Positions 25,790-35,721 of a stretch of 64,000 bases of DNA are shown in pieces (position 1 is the first letter of the stretch; the number at the start of each line of letters is the position of its first letter). Position numbers and translations under genes: made by a program. The notes under the pieces were generated by a model. The model was not told where the DNA came from, ran no database searches, and saw only the letters and a list, made by a program, of their open reading frames with translations. Source of the stretch: G965267335 sp965267335 (GTDB lineage: Bacteria; Bacteroidota; Bacteroidia; Cytophagales; JAAEPT01); NCBI GenBank assembly GCA_965267335.1, contig OZ253953.1:4278001-4342000 (forward strand), read 5' to 3'.

Positions 25790-25808
25790 AACTTAAAATT
25801 TGTGCTGA

Positions 25809-25837
25809 CAAAAAAAGCTTCCGTAAATCAGAAGCTT
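25809..25837 (-). terminator. Hairpin between tRNA-Lys and tRNA-Leu
   Basis: Stem AAGCTTC / GAAGCTT (25815-25821 and 25831-25837), followed on the minus strand by a TTTTT tract. It lies 23 bp after tRNA-Lys and would terminate that transcript before tRNA-Leu. Confidence 0.65.
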
Positions 25838-25859
25838 CCCTGTCAAACTCAACTTGAAG

Positions 25860-25932
25860 TGATTCGCCTGGGGCTCGAACCCAGGACCCTCTCCTTAAAA
25901 GGGAGATGCTCTACCAACTGAGCTAGCGAATC
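25860..25932 (-). tRNA. tRNA-Lys (anticodon TTT)
   Basis: A 73-nt cloverleaf on the minus strand. Acceptor arms GATTCGC / GCGAATC with discriminator A; D arm GCTCAGTTGGTAGAGC; anticodon stem TCTCC / GGAGA with loop CTTTTAA (anticodon TTT); T arm CTGGG-TTCGAGC-CCCAG. CCA is not encoded. Confidence 0.96.
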
Positions 25933-26022
25933 AACATTTTCTTTAATTCATTGAGATCGTTTTTCTCAATGGAGGTGCAAAAGTAAGAGGTAATAAATAA
26001 ATTCCAAAAACTATTCAGGTAA

Positions 26023-26829
26023 TTATTTGAATGGCGAATCATCTTCCTTTGCCATATGGTTGTAAACCATCTTGTCCATAAACTTTGGAAAACGCTTATT
26101 AAGAAAGACTGTCAATTTTCCTTGTCTTGTCATTATCAAATCTCTCTTTCTTTTTACAACTGCTCTATAAATTCGGGTAGCAACCTCTTCTGCGGTCATC
26201 ATCTTCTGCTCGTCCCTGGGGGATTCTCCCTGCGTACTACCATCTTTGGCCAGGGCAGTGTTTCGGATATTAGAGGCTGTGAACCCCGGACAAGCTACCA
26301 GGACATGTACCCCAGTCTTCAAGAGCTCTGTTCGTAACGCTTCCAGAAAACCTTGCATTGCAAATTTTGATGCCGAATAACCCGTACGCCCAGGTAGACC
26401 TCGATATCCAGCGATAGAACTGATTCCTATAATTGACCCTTTTTGTTTTAAAATATGTGGCAAGGCATATTTGGTTGCATATACAGTGCCGTAAAAATTA
26501 ATATCCATCACCTGTCTCATGACATCAAGGTTCATATCATTGAACAGCGCTCTCATAGAAATTCCTGCGTTATTAATAAGAATATCGAGTTGACCGAATT
26601 TACTTATGGTTTCTTCAATCGATTTTTTATTATCCTCTTCTTTACTGGCATCCGCGATGACACCCAGGACATCAACATGTTGCCCCTTGAGCCAATCTGT
26701 GGTTTCCTTCAGCTTAGTTTCGTTACGTCCGGTGATCACAACCTTAGAACCCTGCTTACCAAACTCATGGGCTAGTGCTTTCCCGATTCCGGAAGAGCCA
26801 CCGGTAATAAGTACAACCTTGTCTTTCAT
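26023..26829 (-). CDS. Short-chain dehydrogenase/reductase (SDR)
   Basis: A 268-residue classical SDR. The NAD(P)-binding motif TGGSSGIGKA starts at about residue 9, TGRNETKL follows beta2 (an Arg that favours NADP), the NNAG motif is at about 87, and the catalytic Ser-Tyr-Lys appears as GISSIAGYRG and YSASK. The C-terminal PGFTASNIRN is the usual substrate-loop entry. The DHRS7-like features (FDGLRTEL-type helix, RKRDLIMT near the C-terminus) suggest a lipid or steroid-like carbonyl substrate, which is inference only. Single gene on the minus strand, close downstream of the CHU_C pair's end with no overlap. Confidence 0.9.
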   Translation of the reverse strand: MKDKVVLITGGSSGIGKALAHEFGKQGSKVVITGRNETKLKETTDWLKGQHVDVLGVIADASKEEDNKKSIEETISKFGQLDILINNAGISMRALFNDMNLDVMRQVMDINFYGTVYATKYALPHILKQKGSIIGISSIAGYRGLPGRTGYSASKFAMQGFLEALRTELLKTGVHVLVACPGFTASNIRNTALAKDGSTQGESPRDEQKMMTAEEVATRIYRAVVKRKRDLIMTRQGKLTVFLNKRFPKFMDKMVYNHMAKEDDSPFK

Positions 26830-26878
26830 TTTTTAGGATTTGGGCAAAGGTAAGCGGAAGCTGCTTAAAGTAAAAATA

Positions 26879-28402
26879 TCAACGGATTAGCTGAAGCCAA
26901 CCCTTTGTAATCCTTTTCTCATAAAACAGACTATAATAATAAAGTCCCTCTGAATTACCCTCAGGTTCCCAGGAGAAGTCAATATTCTCATCTATAAAGA
27001 CTAGCTTACCCCAACGATTATAAACCTCTACGCGCAAAAATGCATCATCACATAAGTCTTCGGGTAAATCGGGAATTGTAAATCCATCGTTGACTCCATC
27101 TCCGTTCGGGGTAAAAACATTAATCGTTGGAATTGTATTATCCTGAAAAATAGGTGCTACAATGAAATTCACCCTCATCGTATCGGCCGACACTTCCACG
27201 CAACCGTTAGTTCCACTGTCAGCAGCTATCAGATCAATCTCAAAATAACCTGTTTCCGAATCAGCACATTTATCCCAGCAGAATGATGTTTGAAGAGTGT
27301 CTGTCTCATCAGCTATTGTCCCGGTAGTGTCATTAAATGAAAGGTCTTCATCCAGCACCTGAAGCTTATCACTATAAATCGTTACCTCGTCAGATGAATC
27401 TGTAGCAAAAACTTCAAAGCACCGGTCGTCATCCGGATTTACAATTATTGTTTCTCCTTCAACATACCAGTCATTGGTATTAGGATTCCAAACATCAATA
27501 GTTGGGAGCTTATTAGGATAACATGGAGGCAGTACCAGCATTTGGTAGTCACGCCTCAGCTCACCAATTTTAAGTCCGCCCCGGTACTCTTCAATTAACA
27601 CCGCAAATACGTGCAATCCTTCCTGTGACGGGGTTATAGATAATTCACCTGTTATCGAATCAATACGTAACTCAGGGTTACCGGAAACCTGGTTATCTTC
27701 GCTAAAACCTGAAAGCCAGACCACATTAGACCAGGGTTTCGGTTGTGGAGGATTGGGAATAATGTTAATGACCGAACTAGTGCCATTATATGGTGTCACC
27801 ATGCTATAAACCAAAGAATCACCGTCATCATCGGAAGCACTAAAGTCGAAGGTGTAGTGTTGATCGATGCAGACAAAATCGGAAAATGGAGGCACAATAA
27901 CTGGAGAACTGTTTTTATAGAAAAATCCTCCCTGTGTTACCGGAGGAAACTTGAGATAAAATACCATTCCGGCTCCTCCGGGGTTATTGATATTTTGAAT
28001 AATACCATTGCGACAGCATCGCTCCCAAACCAGATAGTAACCAGAAGAATCGTCATAGATGGCGGGTGATAATAGCTTGTTAGTGGAATACTTGATGATC
28101 CTGGTTTCCAGAATAGATTCCTGACAGTAAGGGTTATTATATTCTATCAGTTCAGTATTTGAAACACTGGGAATTGTAAACTGCTCCATTAAAGCACCTG
28201 TAGCATTCTCATATATAGCCACATTAGTACTAAAGTCTTCAGCTGCAGGATTTCCATTAATGTTATCGAAGTATAAAATCAGATTGATCTCATAATTATA
28301 GCTACTATCGATATTTATTAGTTGAAACTCACCTCCCACAATGTGGGTCGCCCGAACAGACAGGCAGGAAAGGATTAGGTGTGCAATGATAAAAACTCTC
28401 AT
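26879..28402 (-). CDS. Secreted protein with gliding-motility (CHU_C, T9SS type B) C-terminal domain
   Basis: A 507-residue exported protein. The signal peptide ends at SVRATHIVGGEF, an N-terminus shared by its upstream paralogue and by many bacteroidetal surface proteins. The body consists of immunoglobulin/cadherin-like beta domains (YTFDFSASDDDGDSLVYSMVTPYNG is cadherin-like). The C-terminus from about residue 420 is a CHU_C domain (INVFTPNGDGVNDGFTIP, then VEVYNRWGKLVF and GLYYYSLFYE), recognised by type IX secretion as a type B sorting signal. The function is probably adhesive or structural at the cell surface. It starts 4 bp after the stop of its paralogue, so the two form an operon. 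Confidence 0.85.
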   Translation of the reverse strand: MRVFIIAHLILSCLSVRATHIVGGEFQLINIDSSYNYEINLILYFDNINGNPAAEDFSTNVAIYENATGALMEQFTIPSVSNTELIEYNNPYCQESILETRIIKYSTNKLLSPAIYDDSSGYYLVWERCCRNGIIQNINNPGGAGMVFYLKFPPVTQGGFFYKNSSPVIVPPFSDFVCIDQHYTFDFSASDDDGDSLVYSMVTPYNGTSSVINIIPNPPQPKPWSNVVWLSGFSEDNQVSGNPELRIDSITGELSITPSQEGLHVFAVLIEEYRGGLKIGELRRDYQMLVLPPCYPNKLPTIDVWNPNTNDWYVEGETIIVNPDDDRCFEVFATDSSDEVTIYSDKLQVLDEDLSFNDTTGTIADETDTLQTSFCWDKCADSETGYFEIDLIAADSGTNGCVEVSADTMRVNFIVAPIFQDNTIPTINVFTPNGDGVNDGFTIPDLPEDLCDDAFLRVEVYNRWGKLVFIDENIDFSWEPEGNSEGLYYYSLFYEKRITKGWLQLIR

Positions 28403-28406
28403 TGAA

Positions 28407-30278
28407 TTACCTTAATATTTGGACCCAACCCTTAAATTCATTGTTCTCGTATTGTATGTAGTAGTAGTATATTCCGGTATTAACTCCTTCTCCTTTCCAG
28501 CTAAAATTGCGTTGATCAGAGCTATATACCCTGGACCCCCACCGGTTATATATTTCTATTGCAACAAATTCTCCGTCACATTTTTCTTCAGGCAAGGTCG
28601 GCAATTCAAAACAATCATTAATTCCATCTCCATTGGGAGTAAAAACATTGATGGCCTCAAACGGCTGTGGCACAAAAGGAGTCTCAAATACTCTGACCAC
28701 AACCTGTGTCGAAGAATCGTTAGGAGCGTTGCACCAATTATCATCTACTTTGAACCGCATTGCAAAGTACTCTTGCTCCAACATTGCACAATCAACGTAC
28801 ATATAAAACTGGGAACTCACCATCCCCTGGCCACTGACGGTAGCGAAGCTCATATTCTTGTCACCAAAATTATAACCTATTCCCTCTCCTTCAAGTACAA
28901 TGTCATGATTGTCGATGTCTTCTCCATATACCACGAAAGTCGTATCATGCCATACCTCTAAACTAATCGTGTCATCACTAAGACTAGTATAGACAAACGG
29001 ATCGTTATTGTCAGCAGGAGTCACAACCCACCAGACTTCTACGGTATCCGTAAGCGGAAGTGGACATCCATCATCTGTGAGCAAGAAACTTGTTTTCCAT
29101 ACTTCTCCCTCGCTATCCGAACATGGATTCCAACTTACTTTAGAGGTAGTTGTATCACCATTGGCATTAATAGCGCCAATTGAATTCGAAACAGACATAA
29201 GATTTGGAGTATAGTTCAGTGCACTTGTAGTCAGCTGGAGTATGATAAAATCATCATTCTCTGTAAGCGAATCGGTGAATTTAAGATCATACTCAAAATC
29301 GTCATTACCATCAACAAAAACAGTATCTCCTTCTGCGTACAATGATCCATCTTCGTGATAAAACAAAACTGAAGGTGCTATATTCGGGTCACAGGGAGGA
29401 CGCACCAAAAGTTGATAATCCCGCTTGACCGAACCAATTTTTACGCCATCCCTATATTCATCCACGGATACCGAAAAGACAAATAAGCCCTGTTGTGTAG
29501 GGGTCACGGAAAGCTGACCGGTTTCAGGGTCTATTGACAAAGTCGGACTCCCATCAATGGCGTTGTTGGCGTTATAGCCGCTTAGCCAATCGACTACATC
29601 ATAGGGCGCTGGGTGTGGCCCTGGATCAAACCAAAGATTGTATTCCCCCGTCCATGGGTCATTCATTCTATAGGCCAGAGAGTCTCCATCAGCGTCCGTT
29701 GCGCTGAAATCGTATTGAAAGCTTTGTCCCACACAAGCGTACTCGGCAAACGGTGGGGCAAACACCGGACTATCATTTCTTAATAAGACTGTATCGTTCT
29801 CAACCACAGGAGGAAATTCCATATAAAAGATCATGCCTGTACTTAAAGGGTCACTAATATTGGTAATGAACTCATTTCGGCAACATCGGTCCCACATGAC
29901 ATAATACCCTCCTGGTTCATTGTACTCGTTTGGTGATAGTGCTATTGCTTTTCGATAACGAATAATTCTGGTGACCAACTCCTGTACCTGACAATCCGGG
30001 TTTTGGTAGGGAATAAACTCATTATCAGAAACCTTTTCGAGTGAATGTGTTGAGATTAACGCATTGGTTGTCTTGCTGTAAATACCAACGATAAGCACGT
30101 TTTCAGCAAGAAGCTCTTCGTTTCCACTAATGGCATCAAAATAGAGATTCAGTCGCAGATCATAATTATATCCCTTCAAAGAATAGGTCAACTCAAAATC
30201 ACCCCCTACAATATGTGTGGCCCTACTTCCAGTGAAAGAAGCTATAATCAATAACGATATGAAAAGAATTCGTTTCAT
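28407..30278 (-). CDS. Secreted protein with gliding-motility (CHU_C, T9SS type B) C-terminal domain; paralogue of the next gene
   Basis: A 623-residue exported protein built like its downstream neighbour: signal peptide ending RATHIVGGDFELTYSL, a conserved N-terminal module with a CCRNEF motif (CCRNGI in the paralogue), a cadherin-like stretch (YQYDFSATDADGDSLAYRMNDP), PPCDPNIAP, and a C-terminal CHU_C domain (INVFTPNGDGINDCFELP, VAIEIYNRWGSRVYSS, GIYYYYIQYENN). It carries an additional beta domain of about 110 residues (about 420-535) missing in the shorter copy. The pair is a tandem duplication with divergence. It shares a divergent intergenic region with rlmD. Confidence 0.85.
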   Translation of the reverse strand: MKRILFISLLIIASFTGSRATHIVGGDFELTYSLKGYNYDLRLNLYFDAISGNEELLAENVLIVGIYSKTTNALISTHSLEKVSDNEFIPYQNPDCQVQELVTRIIRYRKAIALSPNEYNEPGGYYVMWDRCCRNEFITNISDPLSTGMIFYMEFPPVVENDTVLLRNDSPVFAPPFAEYACVGQSFQYDFSATDADGDSLAYRMNDPWTGEYNLWFDPGPHPAPYDVVDWLSGYNANNAIDGSPTLSIDPETGQLSVTPTQQGLFVFSVSVDEYRDGVKIGSVKRDYQLLVRPPCDPNIAPSVLFYHEDGSLYAEGDTVFVDGNDDFEYDLKFTDSLTENDDFIILQLTTSALNYTPNLMSVSNSIGAINANGDTTTSKVSWNPCSDSEGEVWKTSFLLTDDGCPLPLTDTVEVWWVVTPADNNDPFVYTSLSDDTISLEVWHDTTFVVYGEDIDNHDIVLEGEGIGYNFGDKNMSFATVSGQGMVSSQFYMYVDCAMLEQEYFAMRFKVDDNWCNAPNDSSTQVVVRVFETPFVPQPFEAINVFTPNGDGINDCFELPTLPEEKCDGEFVAIEIYNRWGSRVYSSDQRNFSWKGEGVNTGIYYYYIQYENNEFKGWVQILR

Positions 30279-30318
30279 TTACCTATACCTTAAAACACGT
30301 AAGGCTGCAAATATTGTT

Positions 30319-30326
30319 TATTTTTG
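30319..30326 (+). promoter_or_regulatory. Candidate -7 promoter element for rlmD
   Basis: TATTTTTG (followed by CCA) fits TAnnTTTG and resembles the element before metG. It lies 14 bp before the ATG at 30341, which argues against the earlier in-frame start at 30314. Confidence 0.5.
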
Positions 30327-30340
30327 CCAAAATTTTTCTC

Positions 30341-31744
30341 ATGGGTAGACGTACGAAAAAATACACTGTAACCAACCTAGAAATCCTAGACATAACTGCT
30401 GACGGCAAATGCTTGGCCCGGAACGACAATAAGGTAATATTTGTCAAAAATGTAGCTCCAGGCGATCTGGTTGATGTTCAGGTATATAAAGATAAGAAAA
30501 ATTTCTCAGAAGCGTCTCCCATACATTTTCATTCATACTCAGACCGTAGGACCGAGCCAGTATGTAACCACTTTGGTGTTTGTGGTGGTTGTAAGTGGCA
30601 ACATGTAAATTATGACACCCAACTTTTTTATAAGGAAAAACAAGTAAAGGATGCAATCGAAAGAATTGGAAAGGTAGAAAAAGCTGAATTTATTCCGATT
30701 CTAGGATCAGAAAAACAATACGAGTATAGAAACAAACTCGAGTACACCTTTACTCCCAGAAGGTGGCTGACTGATGAAGAAATTAAATCAGATGAGGACT
30801 TTGAACGGAGAGGAGTTGGATTTCATGTGCCTGGTGGTTTTGACAAAGTGATCAATATAGACAAGTGTCACTTACAGGATGATCTGTCCAACAAGGTGAG
30901 AAACGCGATTCGCGAGTATGCTCTAAAAAAAGATTTGACGTTTTATAACATCAGAGAACACCACGGATTACTACGAAACCTGATCGTCAGAAATACAAGC
31001 CTGAATGAGTGGATGATCATTGTACAGTTCGGTGAAGAAAACCAAAATCAGATTCCCTCATTGATGGAGTACCTGAAGGATGAGTTCCCGGAAATCACTT
31101 CTCTTAACTATGTTATCAATACCAAGAAGAATGACACGCTACAGGACCAGGAGGTTATTTGTTATTCAGGCAAGGAATTCATCACGGAAAAAATGGAAGA
31201 TCTTGAGTTTAAGATCGGCCCCAAATCCTTTTTCCAGACGAATTCAAAACAGGCTTTAGAGTTATATAAGTTGACTCGGGAATTTGCCCAACTCCGGGGA
31301 AACGAAATTGTCTATGACCTTTATACTGGTACAGGTACAATTGCCAACTTCATAGCTCATCAAGCAGAAAAGGTGATAGGCATCGAATATGTACCAGAAG
31401 CTATAGAGGATGCTAAAATCAATTCTGAGGTTAACAATATCTCCAACACTACGTTCTACGCAGGTGACATGAAGGACTTATTGACCGATGAACTTTTTGA
31501 ACAACACCAACAGCCTGATGTTATCATAACTGACCCTCCAAGGGCCGGTATGCATCCCGATGTTGTTGAAAAGATCAATCAATCCGGAGCCAAAAAAATC
31601 GTGTACGTAAGCTGTAATCCTGCTACGCAGGCACGGGACATAGAGTTGATGAGTGAGTACTATGACTTAATAAAAATTCAGCCGGTCGATATGTTTCCAC
31701 AGACGAGTCATGTGGAGAGTGTGGCGTTGTTGGAAAAAAAATAA
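30341..31744 (+). CDS. rlmD: 23S rRNA (uracil-5-)-methyltransferase, RlmD/RumA type
   Basis: A 467-residue SAM-dependent enzyme that methylates C5 of a 23S rRNA uridine (U1939 in E. coli for RlmD). An N-terminal TRAM domain (about 10-65) is followed by a [4Fe-4S] cluster motif (CNHFGVCGGCKWQ), the SAM-binding FFQTNSKQALELY and YDLYTGTGTIANF, the DPPRAG motif, and the catalytic Cys in YVSCNPATQARD. Bacteroidota usually carry one or two members; whether this copy modifies 1939 or another site (RlmC-like 747) cannot be decided from sequence. The start at 30341 follows a -7 element. Confidence 0.92.
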   Translation: MGRRTKKYTVTNLEILDITADGKCLARNDNKVIFVKNVAPGDLVDVQVYKDKKNFSEASPIHFHSYSDRRTEPVCNHFGVCGGCKWQHVNYDTQLFYKEKQVKDAIERIGKVEKAEFIPILGSEKQYEYRNKLEYTFTPRRWLTDEEIKSDEDFERRGVGFHVPGGFDKVINIDKCHLQDDLSNKVRNAIREYALKKDLTFYNIREHHGLLRNLIVRNTSLNEWMIIVQFGEENQNQIPSLMEYLKDEFPEITSLNYVINTKKNDTLQDQEVICYSGKEFITEKMEDLEFKIGPKSFFQTNSKQALELYKLTREFAQLRGNEIVYDLYTGTGTIANFIAHQAEKVIGIEYVPEAIEDAKINSEVNNISNTTFYAGDMKDLLTDELFEQHQQPDVIITDPPRAGMHPDVVEKINQSGAKKIVYVSCNPATQARDIELMSEYYDLIKIQPVDMFPQTSHVESVALLEKK

Positions 31745-31834
31745 TTCGCCAATCCACATTTTTCTTCCAGCATACAGCTATTTGTGGAAAGGAATAATAC
31801 CTCAGTTCTCAAAGGCAATTGAATTAATACTCTA

Positions 31835-34800
31835 TCAACGTTCAGAAAACTCTCCCCATGCTTCCTTTGCTTGTTTCTTCCAATCCACCTGAACCTCATC
31901 CCAATTTGTATATTCTACTCTGGAGACATTAAAATTTAGTTTTTTATTCCCTTTTTCAAAGGGGCCCACTATACCAAAATAGTCGGTTTTTTCTCCATAG
32001 TTATAGTTGAATTTGAAACAGTAGTACACGTCACCATTCAGTTCCACCTCTCCAAGTAATTCTATTTCTTCTGGCTCGTCATCATTTGTCAGATAATTGA
32101 ACAGACACAATTTTGCAAATCCCTCTCTCCTTAGATATTTAGATGGAACCTCTGATAGTTTATCAGCTTCATTATAAGCTTCCATAATTTCATATCTATA
32201 GTAATCAGATTTGAGATTTTTCTTTACTAATGATTTATTGACATCTAAATTGTTTACAATCCGGACCCTTAGAGCCTGAGTTACTAACCAATTGTTCTTC
32301 ACAAAACCCAGCAGCTCATCGGTGTATTTATCACTTACTTTTCGTCCGGTAACTTTATACATCAGGGTAAAGTAGCTATACATCTCACGCTGATACAGGT
32401 ATTCCTGATCACCTAAGTCCTCTTTATATCTAGCTAAATCTGTCATCGCAAGACTTGTTAATCTATCGAAATTATCCATGACAAGCTTAATCTGACTGGA
32501 ATCACCGTTGAGTAAATCGATGGCTAACGAAAGAATATCATTTTTGTATTGATCATTATCTAATAGTGGTAGTAGCTCATGAAAGTGATTTTGGATAAGT
32601 GTCAAAGAATCCCTGAAGGGAACGAACATCTTCCAGTGATACTTAGCAATATCCTTAGGAGGGTCTTGAAAAAACACCTTGATATAAGCCTCCGTAGCCA
32701 ATGGAGTATCAAAATCAACCAAAGCTTGAATAATTGCATACTTCACCTGATCGGTGGTATTCGGTGTCGAATAAAGATTTACTAGAAATGAAATGGAACT
32801 GCTATCATTTATTATTCCAATATTTTCAATGATTTTACACTTTACTCCATTAAAGGAAGTATCGTCCGGATAGTTCTCTTTCAACGCCTCATAAAAAAGA
32901 GGCAAATCATTTATCTCATATTCATTGTAATCTATGGCCCCTAATGCATTTTTGAAATCCGTGGTGTCCGTTGACTTTAATGCTTTCAGAATATCTTTCG
33001 TTTTGCTTTTGGAAAGGCCAAAATTTCCGTGCCCCGGTAGAAAGGTGAATGAATTGAAATATTTATTGGCATCATCACTATAAACCTCATCTTTGGACAA
33101 CAAACCCATATTCAAATAATAATATCCCCCTTTTGCCCATATTCGCATTCGTTTTAGAGAACCTGAGTTTCCTGACTTCACAAATACCTCACGACAAGCG
33201 ACACTATCAACAAAGACCTTTCTTTCCTCAACGATTGAGTCCTTCCAACTTATGTACTCGTCTGTTTTTCTTTTATAAAAAGTGTCCAACTCAAGAATGT
33301 GGGTAAACTCTTTTAATTTGCAAACCTGAAGGACATACACTCCTCCTGACTCAGGGTTAGTGCAATCGAAAGTATGTATTTCTTCTATGTAACTATCATA
33401 TTCGGTTGAACTATCCTTATCATACTTCTTCAACGGAAATTGTTTGAAAGCTATCTTTAATTCATCCGATTTATGATCAGCAAATTTGCATGAAGCGTAC
33501 GGTTCAAAAGAAAGAGAACCCAAAAATGGATCGTCTGATGAGGGAGTCATCTTGTTAAAGGACTGACGAATAAACTTATAGTATCTATTGCCTCGTGCAT
33601 ACACTTCTATTTCACAATAGAATTGATCGTTCAGTAACATATTAAACTTTCGTCCCGGGAATCCATCCTTCCATATTGTATCTACCTCACTTATGCTCGA
33701 TCCACTTTTTGCAAGAACTTTAACCAACTCTTGCAATCCTGAATCTGGGTCCTCAAGGTAATAACCAACCGGAAAATCATTGTAGGCAATGATGTAGTTT
33801 GCATTATCTTTTAAACTCAACGACATGAACATATTAATTTTATACGGTTCGCTATCTTCACCACCACTGGTCTCAGAAATTGATGGTTTTGGTTGAACGG
33901 GCACCAAGCATGAGAACGCCCCATTTGAGTTTTTAAATTCTATCCAATCACTTTCCGTGGGAGATGACTTTTTAAAAGATTTAAAAGAATTAAAAAACCG
34001 ATTATAAATAGGTGATTCCAGATTGTTGGATCCATGTCCTACATAAGCACCATACAAAGTAGAGTTTTTGACAAATAGCTGCATACGTATCTGCCCCACG
34101 CTTCCTTTTTCTAGTAAAATATCAAAGGCCTTATCACCATCTTTGACGATCCTCTTTTTGCTTATAACAGTTGTTGCCTCATCTTTTTTATAGGTTTGTA
34201 TTATAGTTTTAATTAATTCGTCTTCGTTGTATTGTTCACCGGTTGGTAAATGCATTGTCATAAGCCCATAATATGACCCATCGGTTAGGTCAGGATAAAG
34301 TTGCATATCAAGTATTGGAATAAAGTCAAGTTTGAAGGGTTTGTTTGGAATTTCTATACTATAACCGTATTCCTTGTTACTGTAGGTTACCCATTTCATT
34401 TTTTGAACATCCACCTTGTAGTTTTGTGCAACTCCGGTAAATGATGCCTCTACCTGTGTTACGACATAACCCTGTGCTCTCAGTAATTCTATGATACCGT
34501 ACCTTCCTGGTAAATGAGCTGTTCCTACCGCTGAAAAAGTCGAGCCTTTTTTCATAAGGTCAATAATACTTTCTGTCATTTGGGTATTTCTGCTTATCAT
34601 CAAGGAATCTTCAAGGCCTGAAGAACCAACAAAACTTTCTATAACATCTACATCGCCTTCCTCATAAATCTGTGTGAGTACTTCAAGTTCAATTTTGTAA
34701 ACATCTTTATCAGAATCAATAAGTTCTAATAATTCTGCCTTCTGAGATTCTGGTGATTTACCATTGAACATATCTATCTGAACCTGCACATCTTCCAATC

Positions 34801-35308
34801 CGAATATTTTTTTATTCAGTGTCTTGGCAATTCCATATAAGTGTGCGTCCACAAAAGTTGATTTATCATCTGGTTTACTTTCAGAAGGGTTTAGCAAAGA
34901 TTTCAAAATGACAGGAGACTTAACTTTTACCTGATCAAGTTCATAGCCATTTTCCGTTTCAAACTTTTCTTTTAAGCGTTCGTAATCGCTGCTATCCAAT
35001 AACTCCTCAGGTTCAATGACTTCCTTCGAATCAAACATGTTTGTAAAAAGATGTCTCACCATAGTATCAGGATGGACTTCCATAGCAAAATTATCGCACT
35101 TTTCAATGGACACCATTACCGAATCGCTGAAGTTGAAAGCTCGGGCATCTTTTACGTGCATCGTCCCAAACAAGTAGGACGAGCGTGGTAAATCTTTATG
35201 ATCAATTCTCCATAGAAGACTATAATTTTCTTGTGCTCTGGAGTTATGAAATATAAGAGCGAATAAAAATAGAACTAATGTTTTTTTAGAGAGCAACCGT
35301 AGATTCAT
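31835..35308 (-). CDS. Large exported TraB/GumN-like protein with three repeated modules and a C-terminal HEAT-like region
   Basis: A 1157-residue exported protein. After a signal peptide (to about 25, HNSRAQE) comes a TraB/GumN (TIKI-like metalloprotease) domain, about 30-310, with the GTMH motif (SYLFGTMHVKD) and the second conserved GTAHLPGRYGIIELLRAQGY. Typical members end near 300 residues. Here three similar modules of about 145 residues follow (about 310-455, 455-605, 605-760), each starting with a Y/F-rich strand and ending with FFNSFKSF, FLGSLSFEP or YFNSFTFLPG, resembling PsbP/DUF1795-like folds. The last ~400 residues are helical and HEAT-like. Function is unknown; the family domain suggests a surface or periplasmic protease. 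Confidence 0.8.
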   Translation of the reverse strand: MNLRLLSKKTLVLFLFALIFHNSRAQENYSLLWRIDHKDLPRSSYLFGTMHVKDARAFNFSDSVMVSIEKCDNFAMEVHPDTMVRHLFTNMFDSKEVIEPEELLDSSDYERLKEKFETENGYELDQVKVKSPVILKSLLNPSESKPDDKSTFVDAHLYGIAKTLNKKIFGLEDVQVQIDMFNGKSPESQKAELLELIDSDKDVYKIELEVLTQIYEEGDVDVIESFVGSSGLEDSLMISRNTQMTESIIDLMKKGSTFSAVGTAHLPGRYGIIELLRAQGYVVTQVEASFTGVAQNYKVDVQKMKWVTYSNKEYGYSIEIPNKPFKLDFIPILDMQLYPDLTDGSYYGLMTMHLPTGEQYNEDELIKTIIQTYKKDEATTVISKKRIVKDGDKAFDILLEKGSVGQIRMQLFVKNSTLYGAYVGHGSNNLESPIYNRFFNSFKSFKKSSPTESDWIEFKNSNGAFSCLVPVQPKPSISETSGGEDSEPYKINMFMSLSLKDNANYIIAYNDFPVGYYLEDPDSGLQELVKVLAKSGSSISEVDTIWKDGFPGRKFNMLLNDQFYCEIEVYARGNRYYKFIRQSFNKMTPSSDDPFLGSLSFEPYASCKFADHKSDELKIAFKQFPLKKYDKDSSTEYDSYIEEIHTFDCTNPESGGVYVLQVCKLKEFTHILELDTFYKRKTDEYISWKDSIVEERKVFVDSVACREVFVKSGNSGSLKRMRIWAKGGYYYLNMGLLSKDEVYSDDANKYFNSFTFLPGHGNFGLSKSKTKDILKALKSTDTTDFKNALGAIDYNEYEINDLPLFYEALKENYPDDTSFNGVKCKIIENIGIINDSSSISFLVNLYSTPNTTDQVKYAIIQALVDFDTPLATEAYIKVFFQDPPKDIAKYHWKMFVPFRDSLTLIQNHFHELLPLLDNDQYKNDILSLAIDLLNGDSSQIKLVMDNFDRLTSLAMTDLARYKEDLGDQEYLYQREMYSYFTLMYKVTGRKVSDKYTDELLGFVKNNWLVTQALRVRIVNNLDVNKSLVKKNLKSDYYRYEIMEAYNEADKLSEVPSKYLRREGFAKLCLFNYLTNDDEPEEIELLGEVELNGDVYYCFKFNYNYGEKTDYFGIVGPFEKGNKKLNFNVSRVEYTNWDEVQVDWKKQAKEAWGEFSER

Positions 35309-35445
35309 TTGTCAATATGATGTTTATCAATAATTTAAGTCAGTTAGCGAGTTAAATAAACCTATTACATTTTGAATAAACAATTCATTACTGAGCAATT
35401 ATACAAAAGTACCTGACCTCTGTTCTAGTTCTTCTTGATATAAAA

Positions 35446-35721
35446 CTAGATATAGAAAGGATTCCCTCCTGCAATGGACAGAATATATAATACAGGTAAA
35501 CCCACAATAAGAACATAGTTCAGTTTCTTGAAGAACAAATTTTTTGTGATTAGTGAGTTCGACATGGCTAACGGAAGCTTGGCAAAGAACATATAAACGG
35601 CCACCTCCAGGCTAATCACTGCATGAGACTCCGCATCATGCCAATGGCCTGTTTCAACAAAACCCCAGCGGAGAATTAAAAAATAGGTAGCCAATATTAG
35701 AATGGTTACAACAACTTTCAT
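35446..35721 (-). CDS. Small membrane protein of unknown function
   Basis: A 91-residue protein with an N-terminal hydrophobic segment (VVVTILILATYFLILRWGF), a short polar loop with His residues (TGHWHDAESHAV), a second hydrophobic region (ISLEVAVYMFFAKLPLAM) and a C-terminal one (YVLIVGLPVLYILSIAGG). No recognised family. It stands alone between the TraB/GumN-like gene and a long intergenic region, on the same strand as the former. Coding status is moderately supported by its membrane-protein composition. Confidence 0.5.
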   Translation of the reverse strand: MKVVVTILILATYFLILRWGFVETGHWHDAESHAVISLEVAVYMFFAKLPLAMSNSLITKNLFFKKLNYVLIVGLPVLYILSIAGGNPFYI

